A stretch of 64,000 bases of DNA, taken from assembly GCA_020829485.1 (NCBI GenBank), contig JAIVFU010000008.1:62001-126000 (forward strand). The letters run 5' to 3'. The notes beneath the pieces are model-generated. The model searched no databases. It saw only the letters and a list, made by a program, of their open reading frames with translations, and had not been told where the DNA came from. A program made the translations under genes and the position numbers. This document shows positions 1 to 8,562 of the stretch, piece after piece. Each line of letters opens with the position of its first letter. The stretch's first letter is position 1. The DNA is from Nostoc sp. CHAB 5834. Lineage in GTDB: Bacteria; Cyanobacteriota; Cyanobacteriia; Cyanobacteriales; Nostocaceae.

Positions 1-1482
1 TTGGTCAGATGCAAATTGCATCTTATGAAGTTCAAAGGCGATCGCTCCTAAAAGCGCTATGATCATACCAATAACAAACCTGTTATCGAAGCGCCGACCT
101 AATAACAGATACCCAGCCGCAGCAACGAATAAGGGATTTAAATTAGACAGTAAAGCCACGTTAGCAACGCTAGTTTGACTCAGCGACCAAGCCCACAACA
201 ACAGGGAGGTCGTTGCAGCACTTCCCATTGCCAATAACAGCCACACGTCCTGTTTTGTAAAAGGCTTCTGTTCTATAGGTTGATGATCGGGTTGTTGGCG
301 GCGCAAAGCCTCAAGTCCATTCCACAGCGCAAAGACGACTGCGGCAATCCAACTCCGATGAAATCCTACAGCATTTGCACCAATTTCTTGTTCGCATAAT
401 TTTGCTAGAGATGGTGCTAAAGATATAGGAATTAGGGCAACAAATAACGATATAGCTCCCAATAAAGCTGGTGTTTCGGAGAATTGTTGCTTTAGTAATG
501 ACAGTTTGCTCGTCATACTTTTAACGAAAGTGTTAACTATATTTTTGACTGATTCCGGAAACGGCAAATTAACAGTAGCTTGGCTAGATATGGCTAAGTA
601 TAAACCCATTAAAACTACAGCAAAACCTAGCCAATTTGAGAAAGTTAATTTTTCCGAAAATATTACAAGAGCGAAAATGCCACTAAATACTGGCTCTAAC
701 AGATGCACCAAGGAGACAACCACAGAGGAAAACTTAGCGAGGCTATAGGTCAAAAGCCCATGACCTAAAACTTGGCAAATCAGGGCTAGAGAAATCACCC
801 AAAGCCACCCACTGACTGTAGAGGGGAAAACCTGATCTTGAGTGAACAAAAGTATGGGCAAGATTACTAAAGCCGCGATCGCACAGATCCATAACTGAAT
901 CGTCGCCGGAGAAAATTTGGTTCGTAATTTTTCTACGATTAGCAGGTATCCACTCAAGAAAACCGCAGAAACGATCGCAGCAAAACCCCCCTGAACTTCA
1001 TCTATGGCGATTTGCAGTTCCTCAAATTCAATAGCGATCGCTCCCCCAAGGGCAATAATCATTCCAATTAGGAATTGCCTCTCAAAACCCTGACGAAATA
1101 ACAGCCACACCCCTAAGCTAGTAAATATGGGGGCGAGATTATGCAACACACTAGAAATTGCAACGCTGGTTTGCGTCAGCGACCAAGCCAACAAAACTAA
1201 AGTGCCAGCCCAAAGAATACCAGCGCCTAGCAATAGCAAAAGATCCTGACTGGTGTAGATCTGCTGTTCTCCAGGTTTTTCTAAGGAGAATTGCTGCCCT
1301 ATTGCCTTGTATCCATGCCATACCAAGAAGACCACACTAGCAAGCCAAAAGCGATTAAATACAGTGGCACTGGGGCTGAGTTCAATTTCGCTCAATTTCA
1401 TAAAAATAGAGCCAAAAGAAATGGCACCTACACCTACAAATAATGAAGCGATCGCTATCTTCGTTTGATTGGATACATTCAT
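1..1482 (-). CDS. EamA/DMT transporter, tandem double-length (3' end outside window)
   Basis: I translated this strand by hand: one frame is open for 494 codons from an ATG at 1482 to the left edge, with no stop. It is an integral membrane protein of the drug/metabolite transporter (EamA) superfamily. A first EamA unit (residues about 8-150) and a second (about 160-290) are followed by a hydrophilic linker (about 295-335), and then a third EamA unit that resembles the first: both contain an AWSL-TQTSVA or AWSL-SQTSVA segment, a WLLFRQGF/YLLLGRRF loop and an IGMIIAL-GAIA helix. A usual member has two units and about 300 residues, so this looks like a fused duplicate that should reach about 600 residues. 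The substrate cannot be told from sequence. Confidence 0.85.
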   Translation of the reverse strand, partial: MNVSNQTKIAIASLFVGVGAISFGSIFMKLSEIELSPSATVFNRFWLASVVFLVWHGYKAIGQQFSLEKPGEQQIYTSQDLLLLLGAGILWAGTLVLLAWSLTQTSVAISSVLHNLAPIFTSLGVWLLFRQGFERQFLIGMIIALGGAIAIEFEELQIAIDEVQGGFAAIVSAVFLSGYLLIVEKLRTKFSPATIQLWICAIAALVILPILLFTQDQVFPSTVSGWLWVISLALICQVLGHGLLTYSLAKFSSVVVSLVHLLEPVFSGIFALVIFSEKLTFSNWLGFAVVLMGLYLAISSQATVNLPFPESVKNIVNTFVKSMTSKLSLLKQQFSETPALLGAISLFVALIPISLAPSLAKLCEQEIGANAVGFHRSWIAAVVFALWNGLEALRRQQPDHQPIEQKPFTKQDVWLLLAMGSAATTSLLLWAWSLSQTSVANVALLSNLNPLFVAAAGYLLLGRRFDNRFVIGMIIALLGAIAFELHKMQFASDQ

Positions 1483-1512
1483 TAGGAAATTTTAATATAT
1501 GGATTAAACCCT

Positions 1513-2877
1513 CTAACCAACCCAACGCTCTTGGGCAAATCCTACAGCTATTTTGGCTAGTAATGTCACAAAAGCGCCTAATATTAAATATCCCTGACGA
1601 GGATGGCGAGATAGCAGCACACCAATGGCTATATTCAGAGGTACTATACCATAGGCGAGACGGCTCAAAGAGATGGTACCTCCAGAAGCTAGTAGCAAAC
1701 CAATACCGCAAAAGCCATAAATAACTGTAACTGCGGTCAATTGCGTGTGTAAGCGCCACAACACATAGCCACCACCAAATACCATGAACAAGTTGAGCAA
1801 GTTATTGATCCACTCTTCACTTGCCAGAATCAACAACAATAAGACTAAAGCATAAAAGCCATAGAATAATTTTACAGAACTAAAACGTTGACAGAAACGC
1901 CATAAAAGATAGCTACTAGTAACAATTACGCCAAACAACAACAGATACCAGGGATCTTGAATCCCGCCAGAGGGGTTTTGAACCCAACCATATTGCCAAT
2001 TTTTTGTGCCAACTAAAATTTGCATGAGCATATTTAACCAACCCTGCCAATCAAACCCCAAAGTTGGTCGCCATCCCCGTTGTGCTTCGATAAAAGCTAA
2101 AGGATTGCCAAAATAAATTACACAATACAAACTGAATAGAAGTACGCCAATAGCAGTAGTAAAACCAGCTATGTAAGCAATAAGTGGTCGGCGTTCTTTC
2201 CAGGCTGCGATCGCAAATGCTGGAATTAGTGCCATACCTGTAGGACGTGTTGCTGTCGCCATAGCGCCCCAAAGGGCAGTCCAGCCATACTGCTTTTGAT
2301 CAAACGCCCGCAAAGCCGATGTACTCAAAAACAAATACAAGCCCTCTGTGTAAATCACCCCTGTAAACATGGAAGATGGATATAAAGAAACCACAGCAGT
2401 TGTCCATTGCGCTGCATTGATCCCATAATTTTCTTTAACCCAAAAGTACAAACAGTAAAGGGCTGCGAAAAATGCCAAGTTGTTGATTAACGTACCTGCT
2501 AATTCAAACGGCAATCCCAGTTTCATCAAAACCCAAATGCTTAAGGGAAACAGGGGAAAGAAGGCAAGATTGTGTTGCTTGCCGTCATTCACAAATTCAT
2601 ATCCAGAAGTAGCGATCGCTCGGTAATGCGTACTATCCCATGCATCAAAAACCCCCCAGCCAAAACTGGGCAAAAATTCTTCTGCTGGTAACGGTAGTTT
2701 TGGCGCAACCAGCAACATAGCAGTCCAGATGAATATTCGGCTGGCAAGCCATATTGCTGCTGGAAACAGGAAATCATTTTTCCATAAAACTTTTTTTATA
2801 ACTATCTGAACTTTAACCATAAGCTTGAGTGCTTCAACAAACTTCTTTATATATTTTTTTACATATAGCTGCAACAC
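1513..2877 (-). CDS. PIG-V-like mannosyltransferase family membrane protein
   Basis: This 454-residue protein has many hydrophobic segments and the signature of the PIG-V/GPI-mannosyltransferase-2-like family: a WDSTHYRAIA motif in the first extracytoplasmic loop (about residues 80-90) and a SLYPSS-FTGVIYTEGLYL motif after the next helices (about 163-185). Family members are polyprenol-sugar-dependent glycosyltransferases; bacterial substrates are unknown. An internal ATG at 2820 is an alternative start and would remove a basic 19-residue extension. It reads in the same direction as the EamA gene, 30 bases upstream of it, so co-transcription is possible. Confidence 0.7.
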   Translation of the reverse strand: MLQLYVKKYIKKFVEALKLMVKVQIVIKKVLWKNDFLFPAAIWLASRIFIWTAMLLVAPKLPLPAEEFLPSFGWGVFDAWDSTHYRAIATSGYEFVNDGKQHNLAFFPLFPLSIWVLMKLGLPFELAGTLINNLAFFAALYCLYFWVKENYGINAAQWTTAVVSLYPSSMFTGVIYTEGLYLFLSTSALRAFDQKQYGWTALWGAMATATRPTGMALIPAFAIAAWKERRPLIAYIAGFTTAIGVLLFSLYCVIYFGNPLAFIEAQRGWRPTLGFDWQGWLNMLMQILVGTKNWQYGWVQNPSGGIQDPWYLLLFGVIVTSSYLLWRFCQRFSSVKLFYGFYALVLLLLILASEEWINNLLNLFMVFGGGYVLWRLHTQLTAVTVIYGFCGIGLLLASGGTISLSRLAYGIVPLNIAIGVLLSRHPRQGYLILGAFVTLLAKIAVGFAQERWVG

Positions 2878-3366
2878 AGCAATTTATGAGTAGTATTTTT
2901 CATATTAAATCTTCCACCAACATCATTAACAAACTGGACACATTAGCAATTAATTAAAATGATTTTCTCTTTTGTTACTTTTGACAATTTTTTCAGATTT
3001 TATCTTTAAAAATATACTATTTATAAATAAAATTTTTGTCTAGTTATATGAAATTTGAGCAACTTTAGTACTTTATGGCTAGCAGTCTATGGAGTTGAAA
3101 TCAACGGATTGGGGTTAGTACCGCAAGGCGGAAGTCAAAATCAAAAGTCACACATGCTTTAATTTTGAGCTTTCTGGCTGTAATGAAATGGTAGGTTTAT
3201 TTCCGCCGACCTGTACTAGGGCAGTGAGGAGGACACAGGTAAATTTTCCTTCTTTGCGTCTCTCCCTTCCTCCCTGCCGTCCTCAGTGTATCGATTATAG
3301 GGATTCCTGTTATTAATGAGTCCCCGGCAATTTATAGTGGGAGTTGTCTGTAAATCCTTAGCAATT
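2878..3366. other. AT-rich intergenic region between divergent genes
   Basis: No convincing gene. Bases about 2880-3060 are strongly AT-rich and should hold the promoters of the divergent mannosyltransferase gene and of dxr. No clear operator, riboswitch or terminator was recognised. Confidence 0.4.
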
Positions 3367-4563
3367 GTGAAAGCGATTACTCTCGTTGGTTCTACTGGTT
3401 CTATTGGGACTCAGACTTTAGATATTGTCACTCAGTACCCAGATCAGTTTCGGATTGTGGGATTGGCGGCTGGGAACAATGTAGAGATGTTGGCTGCTCA
3501 AATTCGGCAGTTTCGACCAGAAATAGTAGCCATTTGCTCAGAAGATAAATTACCAGCGCTCAAAGAAGCTATTATTGACCTCGATCCCCAACCGATTTTA
3601 TTGGCTGGTGAGGCGGGAGTGATAGAAGTCGCCCGTTATGGCGATTCCCAAACCGTTGTCACTGGGATCGTTGGTTGTGCTGGTTTGCTACCCACGATCG
3701 CAGCTATTGAAGCTGGTAAAGATATTGCCTTAGCGAACAAAGAAACCCTGATTGCTGGGGCCCCTGTGGTTCTACCCCTAGTCGAAAAACATGGTGTAAA
3801 ATTACTCCCTGCCGATTCCGAACATTCCGCAATATTTCAATGCCTCCAAGGTGTGCCAAAGGCAGGCTTGCGGAAAATTTTGCTGACTGCATCTGGTGGG
3901 GCTTTCCGAGACTGGGATGTAGAAAAGTTAGCAGATGTAACCGTTGCTGATGCTCTCAAGCATCCTAATTGGTCGATGGGGCGGAAAATCACAGTAGACT
4001 CTGCTACTTTGATGAATAAAGGACTGGAAGTAATTGAGGCTCACTTCCTGTTTGGGTTGGATTATGACAATATCGAGATTGTCATTCATCCCCAGAGCAT
4101 TATTCACTCGCTGATTGAACTGCAAGATACTTCAGTTTTAGCCCAACTCGGTTGGCCGGATATGCGCTTACCTTTGCTGTATGCGCTATCTTGGCCCGAT
4201 CGCATCTACACCAACTGGGAACGACTAGATTTAGTCAAAGCTGGAAATTTAACCTTCCGTGAACCAGATCACCAAAAATATCCTTGTATGCAGTTAGCTT
4301 ATGCTGTGGGTAAAGCTGGTGGTTCGATGCCAGCTGTGTTAAATGCCGCCAATGAGCAAGCTGTGGCTTTATTTTTAGATGAAAAAATTCGGTTTTTAGA
4401 TATTCCTCGGTGTATCGAATGGGTGTGCGATCGCCATCAAAATGATAACCGTTCTAATCCCTCTTTAGATGACATTTTGACAGCAGATAAATGGGCAAGA
4501 CAAGAAGTTTTAACAGCGACTGAAAAGTTAGAAACTCACTCGCGGATAATTTCTTTGCGATAA
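3367..4563 (+). CDS. dxr: 1-deoxy-D-xylulose 5-phosphate reductoisomerase
   Basis: Dxr catalyses NADPH-dependent rearrangement and reduction of DXP to 2-C-methyl-D-erythritol 4-phosphate, the committed step of the MEP isoprenoid pathway that supplies carotenoids, phytol and quinone tails. The sequence shows the N-terminal NADPH-binding [14 protein letters not shown], then ANKETLIAG, the metal-binding [22 protein letters not shown] and the [25 protein letters not shown] active-site region. Length is normal. I chose the GTG at 3367 (residues [11 protein letters not shown]) because family members start just before the nucleotide-binding motif; an in-frame ATG at 3316 would add 17 residues of no family character. 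It stands alone, followed by a hairpin. Confidence 0.96.
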   Translation: MKAITLVGSTGSIGTQTLDIVTQYPDQFRIVGLAAGNNVEMLAAQIRQFRPEIVAICSEDKLPALKEAIIDLDPQPILLAGEAGVIEVARYGDSQTVVTGIVGCAGLLPTIAAIEAGKDIALANKETLIAGAPVVLPLVEKHGVKLLPADSEHSAIFQCLQGVPKAGLRKILLTASGGAFRDWDVEKLADVTVADALKHPNWSMGRKITVDSATLMNKGLEVIEAHFLFGLDYDNIEIVIHPQSIIHSLIELQDTSVLAQLGWPDMRLPLLYALSWPDRIYTNWERLDLVKAGNLTFREPDHQKYPCMQLAYAVGKAGGSMPAVLNAANEQAVALFLDEKIRFLDIPRCIEWVCDRHQNDNRSNPSLDDILTADKWARQEVLTATEKLETHSRIISLR

Positions 4564-4619
4564 AACCTTTACCCTGATACCCAAAAGGCAGATTTTCTGG
4601 CTCTTGACTAATTCTTGTT

Positions 4620-4646
4620 TAGCCTTCAGCATTAGTCTGAAGGCTA
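4620..4646 (+). terminator. Hairpin after dxr
   Basis: A perfect 10-bp inverted repeat (TAGCCTTCAG / CTGAAGGCTA) with a 7-base loop lies 57 bases after the dxr stop. No strong T-tract follows, so it could be a weak terminator or a dispersed palindrome. Confidence 0.5.
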
Positions 4647-4712
4647 ATGGCTAAATTCATTTTTGTCCATTCTCTGCTATGCGTTGTTAGTCTCTTTCTC
4701 TTAAATAACTAT

Positions 4713-4807
4713 TAGACATCTCCAGAAATTAATTATGCGTTACCTGAAACCCTTGTAGTAGAGACGTTGCAATGCAACGTCTCTACATTCATTTTCGGAG
4801 ATGTCTA
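4713..4807. repeat. Nested palindromic element
   Basis: An outer 11-bp inverted repeat (TAGACATCTCC at 4713-4723, its complement at 4797-4807) encloses a perfect 13-bp stem with a 3-base loop (GTAGAGACGTTGC at 4758-4770, complement at 4774-4786). The inner arm GTAGAGAC...GTCTCTAC recurs at 50919 and 63468. It looks like a small MITE- or REP-like cyanobacterial repeat; it also sits just after the stop of the next minus-strand gene. Confidence 0.7.
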
Positions 4808-4811
4808 TTGA

Positions 4812-5261
4812 TTAACTAGAGACATTTATCTTTGGCTTTTGTAATAACAAAATAATTCCTAAAACTGGAAGAATTAAAGCGATTAAATGTATCGTTTTAA
4901 ATAATGTTATATTTATTACAAGTCTTTGTGATAAATATACGTTGATAATTGCCTGAATAATACTAAAAATATACCAACTATAGATCGCAATTGTAATCCA
5001 TTTTGCCCACATCTTTTCTTGGCATATTCCAACTATTGTGGAAACTGCCACTAAAACAGCGATCGCTAGAAAAAATACTGGTGTCAAAGATATCTCACTA
5101 TCAGCAGTATTATTTCGAGCTATCATAACCCAAATTATTGCACTACCTGCACAAGCTAGGGCAACCCACCCTAAATATGCTATGCTGTACAACTTTCCAA
5201 CTCTAGTATAAATTTTGTTACTATACATTCTACTCTGGGCTTTTTTATTCTCACTAATCAA
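4812..5261 (-). CDS. Hypothetical four-helix membrane protein
   Basis: This 149-residue protein was not recognised. It shows four hydrophobic segments (about residues 25-48, 58-80, 86-110 and 120-141), a basic N-terminus (KKAQSRMYSNKIYTRVGK) and a short hydrophilic tail, so it should be an integral inner-membrane protein with both ends in the cytoplasm. It stands alone between palindromic repeats. A short single-Met start at residue 12 is also possible. No functional residues stand out. Confidence 0.6.
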   Translation of the reverse strand: MISENKKAQSRMYSNKIYTRVGKLYSIAYLGWVALACAGSAIIWVMIARNNTADSEISLTPVFFLAIAVLVAVSTIVGICQEKMWAKWITIAIYSWYIFSIIQAIINVYLSQRLVINITLFKTIHLIALILPVLGIILLLQKPKINVSS

Positions 5262-5566
5262 ATAGGATTACTATATATCCTTCCAAAAATATAACTTCTG
5301 TAATTTGAAATTATTGATCCCAAAATTTCAATAAAAAATATTTTTATGAATTCTGCCAAATTGCCAAATAAATTACATTTTATCTGAATCAGTGTCTCAT
5401 TTTCAGGTAATATAGCATTAGTACAGTTAAAAAGATTAGCTTTAGTATCTATTCCAAATTAGGTCTAATAGCTTTAGTACTAATAATTTTTACTTCAGAT
5501 AAAAACTTCCCCTTTCTGAATAAACATCTTCTCAGATAAGGGCTATCCTTAAGGAATTTCTACATT
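5262..5566. other. AT-rich intergenic region between divergent small genes
   Basis: This holds the promoters of the divergent membrane-protein genes at 4812-5261 and 5567-5764. No gene, hairpin or recognisable operator was seen. Confidence 0.35.
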
Positions 5567-5764
5567 ATGATTGCTACGTTGATTGTAGCCTGGATTATCT
5601 TCATAATCTTGTGGAAGTTGTTGAAAGCAACCATAAGTAGTGCATTAACTATTGCCGCAATCCTGATTTTATTAAACATTAGTTTTGGCATTACCCCACA
5701 AGATATTTTGCATCACATAATGCAGTTTACGCAAACCATATCACAGTTTCAAAACGGCAAGTAA
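5567..5764 (+). CDS. Small conserved-looking membrane protein
   Basis: This 65-residue protein has two hydrophobic stretches (about residues 3-17 and 24-42) separated by WKLLKATISS, then an amphipathic tail (TPQDILHHIMQFTQTISQF). It is preceded by AAGGAA about 10 bases before the ATG, a plausible ribosome binding site. The composition is that of a real small membrane protein and not of a shadow frame. I recall similar uncharacterised small proteins in Nostocales but cannot name a family. Confidence 0.55.
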   Translation: MIATLIVAWIIFIILWKLLKATISSALTIAAILILLNISFGITPQDILHHIMQFTQTISQFQNGK

Positions 5765-5773
5765 AAAATTAAA

Positions 5774-5801
5774 AATTCACCTTTGTTAACAAAGGTGAAT
5801 T
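5774..5801 (-). terminator. Perfect 28-base palindrome, terminator-like
   Basis: AATTCACCTTTGTT is followed directly by its complement. On the minus strand it is followed by a T-rich run (complement of 5760-5773), so it fits an intrinsic terminator for the thioesterase gene; the plus strand has only an A-run. It may serve both convergent genes. Confidence 0.65.
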
Positions 5802-5944
5802 ACAAAAAAAGATCCACCAGTCGCACAAAATTCATTCTGTTAGGGGAGCGTTTAGCCCATTCTGGCTCCTGACTCCTGACTCCTGAATTCTGTTTTGATA
5901 AAATTTTCAAAATTGAAGCAAATCGTGTCTGCAACTTTTGTTGG

Positions 5945-6445
5945 TCAATTTTTATTTAATGCTAAAATTTTAGCAAATGCATCCTTAACACTCGCAGGCA
6001 ACTGACGCATAATTTTACCTCTTTCGCTATCTAAAGCTACTAAAGCCACCTTGGCAGTGACGTACAATTGTTGCCCATCAGTTGAGACAATGGCATAATC
6101 CCAATTGATTCGCACACCAGTCACCTCAGCCATGCGCGTTTTTACCAACACTGCCATACCCAATTTAATTGAACGGTGATAGCGCACTGACAGTTCTACT
6201 ACTGGTAAATCGCAACCTATAGCGACTAAATCAGCAAATTCAATCCCTATAGATCGCAAGCATTCAATCCGTGCTTCTTCCATCCAAGTTATATAGGAAC
6301 CGTGCCAGACAAGACCGGCATAATCAGTATGGTGAGGTTGCACTCTGACAGGATATTCAAACCAATTCTCAAATTCAGGACTTGATGAATTGTCAAGGGC
6401 GCTGGTTGGTGGTAGTTTGGGTTGGCTAGGTTTTTCTTCTGACAT
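5945..6445 (-). CDS. Hotdog-fold acyl-CoA thioesterase (YbgC/4HBT type)
   Basis: The protein has the single hotdog domain of the 4-hydroxybenzoyl-CoA thioesterase/YbgC family. The active-site loop reads HTDYAGLVWHGSYITWMEEAR, with the catalytic Asp and the following conserved His, and is followed by VRYHRSIKLGMAVLVKTRM. The Ser/Pro-rich first 35 residues are outside the domain. I chose the ATG at 6445 (MSEEKPSQ) over 6463. In cyanobacteria one paralogue of this family hydrolyses 1,4-dihydroxy-2-naphthoyl-CoA in phylloquinone synthesis (Slr0204 of Synechocystis); this gene is a candidate, but sequence alone does not settle the substrate. Confidence 0.8.
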   Translation of the reverse strand: MSEEKPSQPKLPPTSALDNSSSPEFENWFEYPVRVQPHHTDYAGLVWHGSYITWMEEARIECLRSIGIEFADLVAIGCDLPVVELSVRYHRSIKLGMAVLVKTRMAEVTGVRINWDYAIVSTDGQQLYVTAKVALVALDSERGKIMRQLPASVKDAFAKILALNKN

Positions 6446-6486
6446 CTTCAAATTCCTCAGCACCTATAAATAAATTTTCCAAATTA

Positions 6487-6984
6487 TTGAATAGCATAAA
6501 AATTAATTGCACTGCCGGACTTATTGATTTAATATTTACCTTCTTTGTGGGATGTAAACCAGAAGATTCGTTTATTTTATTCGGGAATAGCGATCGCGTT
6601 AACTTTAGAAATGTCGGCACTTGGTCACTCCCCCATGTGGATTTGGTAGTGTTGAGCGCCTGCGAAACCGGCTTGGGAGGCAAGTTAGGTAACGGTGAGG
6701 AAATTTTGGGCTTTGGCTATCAAATGCAACAAACCAACGTAAAAGCTGCGATCGCCTCATTGTGATCTGTAGATGATGGTGGTACACAGGCACTTATGAG
6801 CGCTTTTTATAATATCCTCTCTACTGATAAGTTGACTAAAACTGAAGCTTTACGCCAAGCTCAAGTCTCATTAATTACTGGGGACTGGAAGGTAAGAAGT
6901 CACAATGTACCCGTGACAGAACTTAGTGATTTTAGTCACCCTTACTACTGGGCATCCTTTATTTTGATTGGCAATGGACTTTAA
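6487..6984 (+). pseudogene. Remnant of a CHAT-domain protein
   Basis: The stretch encodes the C-terminal half of a CHAT (caspase-like) domain: KPEDSFILFGNSDRVNFRNV, then the catalytic-Cys segment VVLSACETGLGG, then SVDDGGTQALM and a closing HPYYWASFILIGNGL. The catalytic His half and everything N-terminal are missing. A TGA at 6763-6765 lies where the family has Trp (AAIASL-W-SVDDGGT), so one TGG-to-TGA change breaks the frame, which then stays open to 6984. It is a doubly broken gene and no product is expected. Confidence 0.85.
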
Positions 6985-7360
6985 CTGTTTGGCTGATGTG
7001 TCAGCTAGAAAATTCATTAAAAATTCATAATTCATAATTGATAATTCATAATTATGTTATACAGGTAGATTTAGAGTCAAGTAAAATGGGGTTGCTTGCT
7101 TGATAGTTGCAGGTTTTTTTAACCTGCCTTTTAATTATGAATTAGTAATTACTAATCATCTTGTGCGTTTTACCAACCTTCCAGCTAAAGGCTCAGAATC
7201 CGGCTTGTGAGGTTTTGGCAGATACAAAAAAATATGCGATGGGCCAGCCACCAGCCAATCACTTAATGGTAATGGAGAATAGGTAAGAGCGATCGCTAAC
7301 TAAGCCACCATTAACAATTACCGATAATCAATTTCTAATTTGCTATCAACCTTTGGAACC
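6985..7360. other. Gene-free stretch with AT-rich short repeats
   Basis: It contains imperfect AATTCATAATT-type short tandem repeats (about 7019-7055), the hairpin at 7109 and AT-rich sequence. No gene was seen. Confidence 0.5.
7109..7131 (+). terminator. Intrinsic terminator-like hairpin
   Basis: GCAGGTT and AACCTGC form a 7-bp stem with a T-rich loop (7109-7127), followed by CTTTT. It lies downstream of the CHAT remnant and probably once ended its transcript. Confidence 0.6.
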
Positions 7361-7705
7361 TTAATACTTCTTGGCAAGAGTTTTAGAGCCTGTATCGGTT
7401 TGCATAGATTGCTTGACAAGATCAGCCAGATCGTCTAACTGGCTAATCGCCTCTGCACCTTCTAGCTTCATTAATTCGCGGTCATCCCGCATTTCTGTCC
7501 AAGTAATCCCGTAATCGGACACCAAAAACCGAATCAGGTGGTTGTCACCCAGGCTAACCATAAACGATGCACTATTCATTTGATCGCCACAGGTGTAACA
7601 GGATGCAAGATACCCGCGCCGTTCTAATACAACCGCCAAGGCTTGCAGGTTCATTACCAAGTCTTGGACGAATTGTCGATGTTGATGTGCTAGTCTCAGA
7701 AACAC
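7361..7705 (-). CDS. DUF1815-like cyanobacterial protein
   Basis: This 114-residue soluble protein begins MFLRLAHQHRQFVQDLVMN and contains RRGYLASCYTCGDQMNSASF with a Cys-x-x-Cys pair, followed by a strand-rich segment ending DDRELMKLEGAEAI. I recognise it as the small cyanobacteria-specific DUF1815 family, whose function is unknown. The CxxC could bind metal or be redox-active, but that is inference. It stands alone with an 850-base upstream region. Confidence 0.7.
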   Translation of the reverse strand: MFLRLAHQHRQFVQDLVMNLQALAVVLERRGYLASCYTCGDQMNSASFMVSLGDNHLIRFLVSDYGITWTEMRDDRELMKLEGAEAISQLDDLADLVKQSMQTDTGSKTLAKKY

Positions 7706-8562
7706 TTTTGTCCTCCAGACACCACAGTAATTTGAGTTTCTTTTATATTTTCTTTAGATTTTATCATCCACTGGTATTGTAGACTATTCAATACAATTAC
7801 CAGACAAATGATATTGAGTCGTTAATTGACTACCTTGTTTAGGGTAGTGGATCAGATTTTTGAGCGCCGTATCAAACTATTCAGTTTGCAAATTAAAAAT
7901 CTCGGACAGAATTTCTAAATTTAACTATATCTTTATACACTTCTGTCAGGGTAGATTCTTACAAGAAGCGATCCGCTTTAAGAGTAACTTAAATCTAGCA
8001 CTAGTGAACTACAGAAAAGTTACATATTTCGCTTTTATTGGCGACGTGCAGCCTAAATGAGTGTTATTAGAGGCTATAACGTAGTTTTACATCGTTATAC
8101 TCTCTTTTGCTTAGATGTTTACTCTATGCTCCTTCTAACGTAGATTTTGGTATATACAAGGAATTTAGTATACCAAATTCGTTCCTCCTGTATATATAAA
8201 GTTGAGCAGATAACAGTGCAAATTTGATATACAGTACTACAACCAGGTTAGTTATAGTTCTTTATACAAACTTTACGTAATTAATAGATAAGTCTGAGTA
8301 GATAATCCACAATGGATAAACTTAACACAGACAATACCTAAACTCAGCAGAGCAATGTTGCCATTTAGGCAATATTTTCAGCTATTTTGGGATTATCTTC
8401 AAAAAGTTCTACGAACCAAAGCACAGAAATTTGGAAAAGCAAACTGCCGCCACAGTGTAATATTTTCCTAAGCGCTGTGACGGTTGCTATATTTTAATTT
8501 TTATCTCGTTTAAGTAAAAGACCTTAATAGATTTACTGCCAAGGTCTTTTATTACTTACTTA
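7706..8562. other. Long intergenic region upstream of the DUF1815 gene
   Basis: No convincing gene; a 66-codon frame at 7860-8060 has no family character. It contains an interrupted inverted repeat around 8150-8200 (TATATACAAGGAA / TTCCTCCTGTATATA) and the terminator-like hairpin at 8516. The promoter of the minus-strand gene ending at 7361 must lie here. Confidence 0.4.
8516..8550 (-). terminator. Hairpin after the hmp operon
   Basis: AAAAGACCTT and AAGGTCTTTT form a 10-bp stem with a 15-base loop just after the hmpE stop (8563). It is a likely end point for hmp operon transcripts; the A/T-flanked stem could work on either strand. Confidence 0.65.

Noticed and set aside
6426..6683. 85-codon minus-strand frame over the CHAT remnant
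   Set aside because: Antisense to the recognisable CHAT sequence.
7860..8060. 66-codon plus-strand frame
   Set aside because: No family character, no ribosome binding site, and AT-rich intergenic composition.
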